The notes under the pieces were generated by a model. That model did not search any database, was not told where the DNA came from, and saw nothing but the letters and a program-made list of their open reading frames with translations. Positions 38,661 to 46,551 of a stretch of DNA of 64,000 bases are shown in pieces; within the stretch, counting starts at the first letter, position 1; each line of letters starts with the position of its first letter. Both the position numbers and the translations under genes were made by a program. This DNA comes from Xylophilus sp. GW821-FHT01B05. Lineage in GTDB: Bacteria; Pseudomonadota; Gammaproteobacteria; Burkholderiales; Burkholderiaceae_C. The stretch covers positions 3,348,001-3,412,000 of the forward strand of contig CP152408.1 of NCBI GenBank assembly GCA_038961845.1, given 5' to 3'.

Positions 38661-39700
38661 GCGCGCCGCTCGAACAGGTAGTGGCTTACCCACCAGCGCT
38701 GGCCATCGTCGTAGCCAAACAACTCTGCCACCGCCATGAAGAACAGCCGCCAGCGCACCCACCACCGGTCGGCGTCCTGGCCATAGGTCTGGCGAAACAG
38801 CGGCATCAGCGCGGCACGGCGCTGCTCCATGTTGCGCAGCCAGGCTTCAGAGGTGCGCTGGTAGTGGGTGCCGTCCCAACGCCACTGCTGCAGCAGCCGC
38901 AGGTCGTCCTGGCAGCGCAGCGCCAGGTCATCGCTGGGCATCATGCCGCCCGAGAAGAAATGGCGGCTCATCCAGTCGCTCGCATCGCGCTCGACAAAAG
39001 GGTACGGCGCCCCGCGATGCGCAAACACATGCATGAAGAAGCGGCCACCGGGCTGCAGCCAGCGCGCCACATTGGCAAAGGCCTGCGGCCAGTTGCGCAG
39101 ATGCTCGAACATTTCGACCGACACCACGCGGTCGAAACGGTCGGTCGTATCGAACTCGTTCATGTCGCGGGTCAGCACGCGCACATTGACAAGCCCGCGC
39201 CGCTGGGCCTCGGCCTCGATGTACGCGCGCTGCGAATTCGAGTTCGACAGCGCCGTAATGCGGCTATGTGGGTAGTGCTCGGCCATCCAGAGCGTGAGCG
39301 AGCCCCAGCCGCAGCCAAGTTCAAGCACCGCCTGCCCGTCGACCAGGCCGGCCCGCTCGCAAGTGGCAGCCAGCGCCGCCGCCTCGGCGTCGGCCAGCGT
39401 CTCGACACCCACGGGCCAATGGCAACTGCTGTACTTGCGGTGCTGGCCCAGCACCTCGCCAAAGAAAGCTGCCGGCACCTCGTAGTGCTGCTCGTTGGCC
39501 TTCTCCGGCAGCGGCGCCAGCGAGGCGGCCTGCATCCCCTCCACGAAAACCTGCTTCAGCACGGCCGACGCCTCGGCGTCGTCGTCCTGCAGCTCTGCCA
39601 GCCGCTGCTGCAACAGGCGGCGAATGCCGATGCGCACCAGGCGATCGGGCACCAGGCCCCGCTCGACCGAGCGGATGGCGATTTCAATGGGTTGGGGCAT
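38657..39700 (-). CDS. SAM-dependent methyltransferase, Cfa family
   Basis: A 347-residue cytoplasmic methyltransferase. HYEVPAAFFGEVLGQHRKYS, LELGCGWGSLTLWMA (residues 126-140), DRFDRVVSVEMFEHLRNW and SRHFFSGGMMPSDDL place it in the Cfa superfamily but in a branch distinct from the true Cfa at 32611 (shorter, lacking its N-terminal domain). The ATG at 39700 has AAAGGA at a proper distance, while an ATG 6 bp upstream is too close to it. It is the first gene of the operon. It could be a methyltransferase acting on lipid double bonds, similar to those proposed for furan fatty acids. Confidence 0.85.
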   Translation of the reverse strand: MPQPIEIAIRSVERGLVPDRLVRIGIRRLLQQRLAELQDDDAEASAVLKQVFVEGMQAASLAPLPEKANEQHYEVPAAFFGEVLGQHRKYSSCHWPVGVETLADAEAAALAATCERAGLVDGQAVLELGCGWGSLTLWMAEHYPHSRITALSNSNSQRAYIEAEAQRRGLVNVRVLTRDMNEFDTTDRFDRVVSVEMFEHLRNWPQAFANVARWLQPGGRFFMHVFAHRGAPYPFVERDASDWMSRHFFSGGMMPSDDLALRCQDDLRLLQQWRWDGTHYQRTSEAWLRNMEQRRAALMPLFRQTYGQDADRWWVRWRLFFMAVAELFGYDDGQRWWVSHYLFERRA

Positions 39701-40010
39701 GCACATGTCCTTTGCCGCAGCACCGCAATGGGTGCCAGTGCAGGTCATACGCACGAAAAGCCCAATTGGATCAAGCTGTCGGATGGCGCGCGCGGAATCT
39801 GCCACTCCCTCGCTACAACGCGCCAAGCGCTGGACACCCGGCGCACCTGGCCCTAAGCTGCGTGGTTCCGGGGCCGATTCGGCGCCCCGGATTCCAAGCC
39901 CCCAAAACGCCGCAAACCCGCGCCGGCATTGGTGCATATGCTTATACGCATAAGGCGCTAACCAAAAAATCGTTTGTTCTTATAAGCCGCGCCTTTACAG
40001 TCGCGGCCCT
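39701..40010. other. divergent intergenic region between the lipid operon and the sulfate-assimilation operon
   Basis: No gene is seen. The left part (39701-39860) is GC-rich and holds the operon leader of the Cfa-type gene. The right end is A/T-rich and carries CTTATACGCATAAG (39951-39964) and TTCTTATAAG (39977-39986), inverted elements of the kind bound by CysB-type regulators, just before the TSUP gene. A short related TTCTTATTCG occurs at 30242-30251 between sbp and yggX. Regulator identity is inferred. Confidence 0.5.
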
Positions 40011-40802
40011 ATGCCTGATATCGCGTTCGTCTTTGCCGGCTTCGCCGTGGGTCTCATCGTGGGCCTGACCGGTGTGGGCGGCGGCTCGCTCATGACGCCG
40101 CTGCTGATCTTCATGTTTGGCGTCAAGCCGCACCTGGCCATTGGCACCGACCTGCTGTTTGCCGCCTTTACCAAGCTGGGCGGCTCGGTCTCCCTCGCAC
40201 GCGCGCGCCTGATCGACTGGCCCGTGGTGCTGCGCATGGCCGCCGGCAGCGTGCCGGCCTCGCTGCTGACGCTTTATGTGCTGCACCGCGTGGGCCCGGC
40301 CCAGCCGGCCATGCAGAGCCTTATGACCACCACCCTGGGCGCGGCCCTGCTGCTGACTGCGGCCGCCACTCTGTACAAGGCCGTGCGTGGCGCCAGCGCC
40401 CCGCGCGAAGTCACGCCCGAGGCCCTCTCCCAGGCTACCCATGGCCGCCACCCGGCCTTGGCCGTGCTGCTGGGCGTGGTGGTGGGCACGTTGGTAACAT
40501 TGACGTCTGTGGGCGCGGGTGCCATCGGGGTCTTGATCCTGATGCTGCTGTATCCGGCCCTTCCCCTGCGCCGCATTGTTGCGGCCGACATCGCCCACGC
40601 GGTGCCACTCACGCTGGTTGCCGGCCTCGGACACGCCTCCATCGGCTCGGTGGACTGGCCGATGCTGCTGCTTCTGCTGGTCGGCTCGCTGCCCGGCATC
40701 TGGCTGGGCACCCAACTGGTGCGCAAGGCGCCCGAGCGCTTGATCCGCTCGCTGCTGTCGGTCCTGCTCGCCTACGCCGGGACCAAGCTGATCACCCTAT
40801 AA
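40011..40802 (+). CDS. TSUP (TauE/SafE) family sulfur-compound transporter
   Basis: A 263-residue membrane protein with about eight spans. GFAVGLIVGLTGVGGGSLMTPLLI and KPHLAIGTDLLFAAFTKLGG are the family signature of the first repeat, and GVVVGTLVTLTSVGAGAIG of the second. It stands 27 bp before cysI, so it probably moves sulfate or sulfite in step with assimilation. Direction of transport cannot be inferred. Confidence 0.9.
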   Translation: MPDIAFVFAGFAVGLIVGLTGVGGGSLMTPLLIFMFGVKPHLAIGTDLLFAAFTKLGGSVSLARARLIDWPVVLRMAAGSVPASLLTLYVLHRVGPAQPAMQSLMTTTLGAALLLTAAATLYKAVRGASAPREVTPEALSQATHGRHPALAVLLGVVVGTLVTLTSVGAGAIGVLILMLLYPALPLRRIVAADIAHAVPLTLVAGLGHASIGSVDWPMLLLLLVGSLPGIWLGTQLVRKAPERLIRSLLSVLLAYAGTKLITL

Positions 40803-40829
40803 GACGACCCGACTCAACGGATTCCCACG

Positions 40830-42620
40830 ATGTACCAGTACACAGACTTCGACCGCCAGTTCGTGCGCCAGCGCGCCGCGCAATTCCGCGACCAGCTTGG
40901 GCGCTGGCAAGCCGGCAAGCTCTCAGAAGATGAGTTCAAGCCGCTGCGCCTGCAAAACGGCTGGTATGTGCAGCGCTACGCGCCCATGCTGCGCGTGGCC
41001 GTGCCCTACGGCGAGCTGTCGAGCGCCCAAGTGCGCGTGCTGGCCCGCATCGCCCGCGAATACGACGAGCCGGAAGCCGCCGTGTACCAACTGGCGCTAG
41101 AGAAGCAGGCCCTGCTCGGCACCAAGCATCTGCCCACGCACTATGCGCACTTCACCACGCGCCAGAACGTGCAATACAACTGGATCCCGCTGTCCAAGAG
41201 CGCCGACGTGATGGATCTGCTGGCCTCGGTCAACATGCACGGCATCCAGACCAGCGGCAACTGCATTCGCAACATCACCAGCGACGAGCGCGCCGGCATT
41301 GCCGCCGACGAAATCGCCGACCCGCGTCCCTTCGCAGAAATCATGCGGCAATGGAGCACCCTGCACCCCGAGTTCGCCTTTTTGCCGCGCAAGTTCAAGA
41401 TCGCCATCACCGGCGCCACCGAAGACCGCGCCGCCACTGGCTGGCATGACGTGGGCCTGCACCTGATCAAGAACGAAGCCGGCGAGCTGGGCTTTCGCGT
41501 GCAGGTGGGCGGCGGCATGGGCCGCACGCCCATCATCGGCACCGTGCTGCGCGAGTTCCTGCCCTGGAACCAGATCATGAATTACCTGGAAGCCGTGGTG
41601 CGGGTCTACAACCGCTACGGCCGCCGCGACAACATCTACAAGGCCCGCATCAAGATCCTGGTCAAGGCCGAAGGCCAGGCCTATATCGACGACGTGGAAG
41701 CCGAGTACACGCAAATCCTCGAGCACGACGGCGCGCCGCACACCATCACCCAGGCCGAGTACGACCGCGTGGCTGCCTCCTTTGTGCCGCCCGCGCTGGC
41801 CAGCAGCAGCGGCACCAATGCCGAGCAGGTCGATGCCGCCCTGCGCCAGGCCGCTGATGCCGAACCCCTGTTTGCCCGCTGGCTGCAGCGCAACGTGGCG
41901 CCGCACCAGAACCCGGCGCTGCGTGCGGTCACGCTGTCCTTCAAGCGCCGCCTGCAGGCGCCTGGTGACGCCTCGGCCGACCAGCTCGACATCGCCGCCG
42001 ACCTGACCGACCGCTTCAGCGCCGGCGAGGCCCGCGTCACGCACGACCAGAACCTGCTGCTGCCCTGGGTCCGCGCAGAGGACCTGCACGCCCTGTGGCT
42101 GGCGGCGCGCGAAGCCGGCTTTGCCAGCGCCAACGTGCACCTGCTGACCGACATGATCGCCTGCCCCGGCGGCGACTTCTGCGATCTGGCCAACGCGCGC
42201 TCCATCCCCATCGCCGAAGCCATCACCGAGCGCTACCAGGACCTGGACGAGCTCGACGACCTGGGCGAGATCGACCTGCACATCAGCGGCTGCATCAACA
42301 GCTGCGGCCACCACCACAGCGGCCACATCGGCATCCTCGGCGTCGACAAGGACGGCAAGGAGTGGTACCAGGTCACCCTGGGCGGCTCTGATGGCTCGGC
42401 CTTGTCGGGCGCACCGCAGGCCGGCAAGGCCGTGGGCCCCTCCTTCACCGCAGCCGAAGTGCCCGAGGTGATCGAGGCCGTGCTCAACACCTACCGCGAC
42501 ACCCGCCAGACGGTGGATGGCCGCCACGAAACCTTCATCGACACGCTGCGCCGCGTCGGTGCCGACCCCTTCAAGGCTGCGGCCAACGGTGCGCGCTTCA
42601 AGGTGGAGGAAGCGGCCTGA
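40830..42620 (+). CDS. cysI: sulfite reductase hemoprotein (nitrite/sulfite reductase family)
   Basis: A 596-residue siroheme/[4Fe-4S] enzyme that reduces sulfite to sulfide. HFTTRQNVQYNWIPL and TSGNCIRNITSDE are siroheme-binding segments, and the cluster ligands are the cysteines of CPGGDFC (about residues 445-451) and CINSCGHHH (about 488-496). No flavoprotein CysJ gene is nearby, so electrons probably come from ferredoxin, as in the ferredoxin-type enzymes. fdxA and a ferredoxin reductase lie 3.5 kb downstream on the same strand. Confidence 0.95.
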   Translation: MYQYTDFDRQFVRQRAAQFRDQLGRWQAGKLSEDEFKPLRLQNGWYVQRYAPMLRVAVPYGELSSAQVRVLARIAREYDEPEAAVYQLALEKQALLGTKHLPTHYAHFTTRQNVQYNWIPLSKSADVMDLLASVNMHGIQTSGNCIRNITSDERAGIAADEIADPRPFAEIMRQWSTLHPEFAFLPRKFKIAITGATEDRAATGWHDVGLHLIKNEAGELGFRVQVGGGMGRTPIIGTVLREFLPWNQIMNYLEAVVRVYNRYGRRDNIYKARIKILVKAEGQAYIDDVEAEYTQILEHDGAPHTITQAEYDRVAASFVPPALASSSGTNAEQVDAALRQAADAEPLFARWLQRNVAPHQNPALRAVTLSFKRRLQAPGDASADQLDIAADLTDRFSAGEARVTHDQNLLLPWVRAEDLHALWLAAREAGFASANVHLLTDMIACPGGDFCDLANARSIPIAEAITERYQDLDELDDLGEIDLHISGCINSCGHHHSGHIGILGVDKDGKEWYQVTLGGSDGSALSGAPQAGKAVGPSFTAAEVPEVIEAVLNTYRDTRQTVDGRHETFIDTLRRVGADPFKAAANGARFKVEEAA

Positions 42621-42637
42621 GCCGTTTGGAGAAGACC

Positions 42638-43024
42638 ATGAAGATCATTGCCTCGCAAGACCACAGCGCCGCAGCCGACGACGCCACGCTGCTGCAACTG
42701 CCCAACGACGCCGATCCGCTGGAGGTGTCGCTCGACGGCATCGCGCGCATCGACCTGGTGTTCCCCAAGTTCACCGACGGCCGCGCCTACAGCCAGGCCT
42801 TTTTGCTGCGCCGCCGCCGCGGCTTTGCGGGCGAGATCCGCGCCACCGGCGACGTGCTGATCGACCAACTGGTGCAGATGGCCCGCACCGGCTTCAGCGT
42901 GGCCGTGCTGCGCGAAGGCGTGGACGCGGCTGATGCGCAGCGCCAGTTCGACCGCTTTGGCGCCTTCTACCAGGGCGATGCCGTGCACGTGCAACCACAC
43001 TTCAACGAAGCCGCTGCGGCCTGA
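42638..43024 (+). CDS. DUF934 family protein (CysI-associated)
   Basis: A 128-residue protein of DUF934: IDLVFPKFTDGRAYSQAFLLRR and GEIRATGDVLIDQLVQMARTGF are the family core. It is the regular companion of cysI-cysH in beta- and alphaproteobacteria and has been proposed to help sulfite reduction; its exact role is unknown. The ATG at 42638 follows GGAGAAG. It overlaps cysH by one base pair (A of its stop codon TGA is the A of the cysH ATG). Confidence 0.9.
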   Translation: MKIIASQDHSAAADDATLLQLPNDADPLEVSLDGIARIDLVFPKFTDGRAYSQAFLLRRRRGFAGEIRATGDVLIDQLVQMARTGFSVAVLREGVDAADAQRQFDRFGAFYQGDAVHVQPHFNEAAAA

Positions 43025-43665
43025 TGACCAGTCCCACCATGAGCCTCGACCTCGACCTCGCACACGTCAACGCAGAACTCGGCCACAACGCACAGGGCCT
43101 GGTGGACTGGGCCATCGCCCTGGGCCAGCCCGCCATCGTCACCACCAACTTCCGCCCGTTCGAAGCCGTGATCCTGCACATGGTCACGCGCGCCAAGGCC
43201 AACGTACCGGTGATCTGGATGGACAACGGCTACAACACCGAGGCCACCTACCGCTTCGCCGACGAGGTGACCAAGCAACTGGGCCTGGACCTGCACATCT
43301 ACCTGCCACGCCGCTCGCGCGCGCACCGCGAGGCGGTGGAAGGCCCCACACCGGCGCTGGACGACCCGCGCCACGCGGCCTTCACCGCAGAGGTCAAGCT
43401 GGAGCCCTTCGCCCGCGCCCTGCGTGAAACCGCGCCCAAGGTCTGGTTCACCGCGCTGCGCGCCACCGACACCGCCGTGCGCGCCCAGATGGACCCGGTC
43501 AGCGTCAACCCGGATGGCCTGATCAAGGTGGCGCCGCTGCTGCACTGGTCGTCCAAGGACCTCTACCAGTACTGCGAAGTGCACGGCCTGCCCAACAACT
43601 TCGACTACGTGGACCCGACCAAGGGCGAGGACAACCGCGAATGCGGCTTGCACCTTGCGCACTGA
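43024..43665 (+). CDS. cysH: phosphoadenylyl/adenylyl-sulfate reductase without Fe-S cysteines
   Basis: A 213-residue CysH-fold reductase converting activated sulfate to sulfite. The active-site cysteine is in the C-terminal ECGLHLAH. The nucleotide-binding part includes TNFRPFEAVILHM and PVIWMDNGYNTEATYRFADEV. The protein has no CC pair and no CxxC motif, which bind the [4Fe-4S] cluster in bacterial APS reductases. In that it resembles PAPS reductases, yet no cysC kinase is present nearby and CysN lacks a kinase domain. It is shorter than usual (about 240-250). Confidence 0.85.
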   Translation: MTSPTMSLDLDLAHVNAELGHNAQGLVDWAIALGQPAIVTTNFRPFEAVILHMVTRAKANVPVIWMDNGYNTEATYRFADEVTKQLGLDLHIYLPRRSRAHREAVEGPTPALDDPRHAAFTAEVKLEPFARALRETAPKVWFTALRATDTAVRAQMDPVSVNPDGLIKVAPLLHWSSKDLYQYCEVHGLPNNFDYVDPTKGEDNRECGLHLAH

Positions 43666-43696
43666 CGGCCCGCCTTATTCCACATCCTCTTGCACG

Positions 43697-44653
43697 ATGA
43701 ACGCCCGTAACGACTCCGAACTGCAGCAAGCCGCCACGACGCAACCGTCGGCCCGCTTGTCCAACACCCACCTCGACGCGCTCGAAGAAGAAGCCATCTT
43801 CGTGCTGCGCGAAGTGGCCGCGGCCTTCGAGCGCCCCACCCTGCTGTTCTCTGGCGGCAAGGATTCGCTGGTGCTGCTCAAGTGCGCAGAGAAGGCCTTT
43901 GGCGCGGGCCGCATCCCCTACCCGCTGCTGATGATCGACACCGGCCACAACTTCCCTGAAGTGACCGATTTCCGCGACTTCCGCGCCAAGGAGCTGGGCG
44001 CCGAACTGGTCGTGCGCAGCGTCGAAGACTCCATGAAGCGCGGCACCGTGCGCCTGGCGCACCCGGGTGAGTCGCGCAACGTGCACCAGTCGGTCACGCT
44101 GCTGGAAGCCATCGAAGAGTTCCGCTTCGACGCGCTGATCGGCGGCGCCCGCCGCGACGAGGAAAAGGCCCGCGCCAAGGAGCGCATCTTTTCGCACCGC
44201 GACAGCTTCGGCCAATGGCAGCCCAAGGCCCAGCGGCCCGAGCTGTGGACGCTGTTCAACACCCGGCTGGCGCCCGGCGAGCACTTCCGCGTGTTCCCGA
44301 TCAGCAACTGGACCGAGCTGGACGTGTGGCAGTACATCGACCGCGAACAGATCGCCCTGCCCTCGCTCTACTACACGCACCAACGCCAGGTGGTCGAGCG
44401 CAAGGGCCTCTTGGTGCCGGTGACCGAACTCACACCGCCGCGCGAAGGTGAAACGGTAGAGACGCGCGACGTGCGCTTTCGCACCGTCGGTGACATCACC
44501 TGCACCTGCCCGGTGGAAAGCACCGCCGCCAACGCCGCCGACATCGTGGTCGAGACACTGGCCGCTGACGTCAGCGAGCGCGGCGCCACGCGCATGGACG
44601 ACAAGACCTCCGAGGCGTCCATGGAGAAGCGCAAAAAAGACGGGTATTTTTAG
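43697..44653 (+). CDS. cysD: sulfate adenylyltransferase subunit 2
   Basis: A 318-residue small subunit of ATP sulfurylase. The PP-loop FSGGKDS is at residues 51-57; LLMIDTGHNFPEVTDFRD, GGARRDEEKARAKERIFS and VFPISNWTELDVWQYI are diagnostic. It ends in KRKKDGYF. It forms a complex with CysN to make APS from sulfate and ATP. Unusually, 127 bp of repeats separate it from cysN. The ATG at 43697 is preferred over one 42 bp upstream that lies in the cysH tail. Confidence 0.96.
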   Translation: MNARNDSELQQAATTQPSARLSNTHLDALEEEAIFVLREVAAAFERPTLLFSGGKDSLVLLKCAEKAFGAGRIPYPLLMIDTGHNFPEVTDFRDFRAKELGAELVVRSVEDSMKRGTVRLAHPGESRNVHQSVTLLEAIEEFRFDALIGGARRDEEKARAKERIFSHRDSFGQWQPKAQRPELWTLFNTRLAPGEHFRVFPISNWTELDVWQYIDREQIALPSLYYTHQRQVVERKGLLVPVTELTPPREGETVETRDVRFRTVGDITCTCPVESTAANAADIVVETLAADVSERGATRMDDKTSEASMEKRKKDGYF

Positions 44654-44654
44654 T

Positions 44655-44752
44655 TCGCCCCCAGGCTACGCACTTCGTGTCTTCGCCTTCCCCCGTCCGG
44701 GGGCGGCACCAGCGGACCAGCGGAGCCGGATCCGCGGTGCCCTTGGGTTGGG
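44655..44752 (+). repeat. dispersed repeat II, copy between cysD and cysN
   Basis: CGCCCCCAGGCTACGCACTT, CGTGTCTTCGCC, hairpin TCCCCCGTCCGGGGGCGG and GAGCCGGATCCGCGG, aligned over about 95 bp with the minus-strand copy at 30660-30776. It begins two bases after the cysD stop. Confidence 0.8.
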
Positions 44753-44780
44753 ACTGTGCACTTTTTGAGATTTCTCTGAT

Positions 44781-46112
44781 ATGAGCAACGCTACAAATAC
44801 TATAGCTACCAGCCCAGGCCAGTCCTTGGCTACAGGCCAAAATGATGCAGAACACGCAGCGGCGCTGCGCTTCATCACCTGCGGCAGCGTGGACGACGGT
44901 AAAAGCACGCTGATCGGCCGGCTGCTGGTAGACAGCAAGACCGTGCTGCAAGACCAGCTGGCGGGCGTGCAGCGCGGTGGCGAGACCGATCTGGCGCTGC
45001 TGACCGACGGGCTCTCGGCCGAGCGCGAGCAGGGCATCACCATCGACGTGGCCTACCGCTACTTCGCCACCGCCAAGCGCAAGTTCATCATCGGCGACGC
45101 GCCGGGCCATGAGCAGTACACCCGCAACATGGTCACCGCCGCCTCCAGCGCCGACGCCGCCGTGGTGCTGGTAGACGCCACCAAGCTGCACTGGGCCGCC
45201 ACCGAGGAAACCGGCGAGCTGCTGGCGCAAACCCGCCGCCACACGCTGCTGGCGCACCTGCTGCGCGTGCCCTCGATCGTGTTCGCCATCAACAAGCTGG
45301 ATGCCGTGGCTGACGCCGCCACGGCCTTCCGCCGTATCCGCGCAGCGCTGGAAGCCTTCACCCAGGCCGCAGGCATAGATTCCGTGGCCACCGTACCGGT
45401 GTCCGCGCTCAAGGGCTGGAACGTGGTCGATGCCAAGCACGACGGCTGGGCCGACTACATCGGCCCCTCGCTGCTGCAACTGCTCGAAGGCCTGCCCAAC
45501 ACGCCGGCCGACGTGGAGCAGCCCTTTGCCTTCCCGGTGCAGTGGGTAGAGAAGTTCTCGACCTCGGCCGACACCTCCCAAGGCCGCCGCACCTTCTGGG
45601 GCCGCGTTGCCGCCGGCCGCGTGGTGCCGGGCCAGGACATCACCGTGCTGCCCAGCGGCCAGACCGCCAAGGTGGCCCAGGTGCTGGACCATGCACGCCA
45701 GCCAAAAGACATCGCCGCCGGCCACAGCGCCGGCATCGTGCTCGACCGCGAGGTCGACGTGTCGCGCGGCGACTGGCTGCTGGCAACCGGCGCCTTCGAG
45801 CCCGCACGCGAAATCCGCGCCACCGTGGCCTGGCTCGACGACGAGCCGCTGGTGCCCGGCCGCGTCTACTGGGCGCTGCACGGCCACCGCTGGGTCAAGG
45901 CCAAGGTCAAGCGCATCATCGACCGCCTGGACATCCAGACCCTGGCGCGCGAGGAGGCCAGCGAGCTGCCCGCCAACGCCCTGGGCCACATCGAACTGGC
46001 GCTGCAAGAACCCATCGCCGCCCAGCCCTTCACCCAGGCCCGCACGCTGGGCTCGCTGATCCTGGTAGACACCGCCAGCCACAAGACTGCAGCCGCAGTC
46101 TTGGTTCAGTAA
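44781..46112 (+). CDS. cysN: sulfate adenylyltransferase subunit 1 (GTPase)
   Basis: A 443-residue GTPase subunit of ATP sulfurylase. G1 GSVDDGKST (residues 35-43), G3 DAPGHEQY, and NKLD (G4) are present, followed by the two beta-barrel domains ending at VLVQ. There is no fused APS-kinase domain. Residues 1-28 (MSNATNTIATSPGQSLATGQ...) are an extension encoded by repeat I copy G rather than conserved CysN sequence. A start at a later codon is possible, but no ATG occurs before FITCGSVDD. Confidence 0.95.
   Translation: MSNATNTIATSPGQSLATGQNDAEHAAALRFITCGSVDDGKSTLIGRLLVDSKTVLQDQLAGVQRGGETDLALLTDGLSAEREQGITIDVAYRYFATAKRKFIIGDAPGHEQYTRNMVTAASSADAAVVLVDATKLHWAATEETGELLAQTRRHTLLAHLLRVPSIVFAINKLDAVADAATAFRRIRAALEAFTQAAGIDSVATVPVSALKGWNVVDAKHDGWADYIGPSLLQLLEGLPNTPADVEQPFAFPVQWVEKFSTSADTSQGRRTFWGRVAAGRVVPGQDITVLPSGQTAKVAQVLDHARQPKDIAAGHSAGIVLDREVDVSRGDWLLATGAFEPAREIRATVAWLDDEPLVPGRVYWALHGHRWVKAKVKRIIDRLDIQTLAREEASELPANALGHIELALQEPIAAQPFTQARTLGSLILVDTASHKTAAAVLVQ
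44788..44848 (+). repeat. dispersed repeat I, copy G, inside the cysN coding sequence
   Basis: ACGCTACAAATACTATAGCT, CCAGCCCAGG...CCTTGGCTAC and AGGCCAAAATGATGC match the repeat I consensus in the + orientation. The copy encodes about residues 3-22 of CysN. Confidence 0.8.
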
Positions 46113-46173
46113 GCACTACATTTCCTGCACAGTTTAAAATGCAGGGTTTTTACCGTACCACCACAACACTCCC

Positions 46174-46503
46174 ATGACCCACGTTGTCACCGAAAACTGC
46201 ATCAAGTGCAAATACACCGATTGCGTGGACGTGTGCCCGGTGGACTGCTTCCGCGAAGGCCCCAACTTCCTCATCATCGACCCGGACGAGTGCATCGACT
46301 GCGCCGTGTGCATCCCCGAATGCCCGGCCAACGCGATCTACGCCGAGGAAGACGTGCCCGCAGACCAGTTGGCCTTCATCAAGCTCAACGCCGAGCTGGC
46401 GCTGGCTGCCGGCTGGAAAAGCATCACCAAGCGCAAGACCCCAATGCCTGACGCCGACGAGTGGAAAGACAAACCGGGCAAGATCGCCGAATTGATCCGC
46501 TGA
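46174..46503 (+). CDS. fdxA: 7Fe ferredoxin FdxA
   Basis: A 109-residue [3Fe-4S][4Fe-4S] ferredoxin. The cysteine pattern is [18 protein letters not shown] and [12 protein letters not shown], identical in layout to Azotobacter FdI/FdxA, and the long C-terminal tail ends in PGKIAELIR. It is a cytoplasmic electron carrier. It lies between cysN and a ferredoxin-NADP reductase gene, so it could carry electrons to CysI. That is inference. Confidence 0.96.
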   Translation: MTHVVTENCIKCKYTDCVDVCPVDCFREGPNFLIIDPDECIDCAVCIPECPANAIYAEEDVPADQLAFIKLNAELALAAGWKSITKRKTPMPDADEWKDKPGKIAELIR

Positions 46504-46512
46504 TTCCGAACC

Positions 46513-46541
46513 ACGGGAGGCTTTTCTAGCCTCCCGTTTTT
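46513..46541 (+). terminator. rho-independent terminator of fdxA
   Basis: A perfect 10-bp stem ACGGGAGGCT/AGCCTCCCGT around TTTCT is followed by TTTTTC. It ends only about 10 bp before the next start codon and hides a GGAGG sequence in its stem. Confidence 0.85.
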
Positions 46542-46551
46542 CTTGGTGCCC

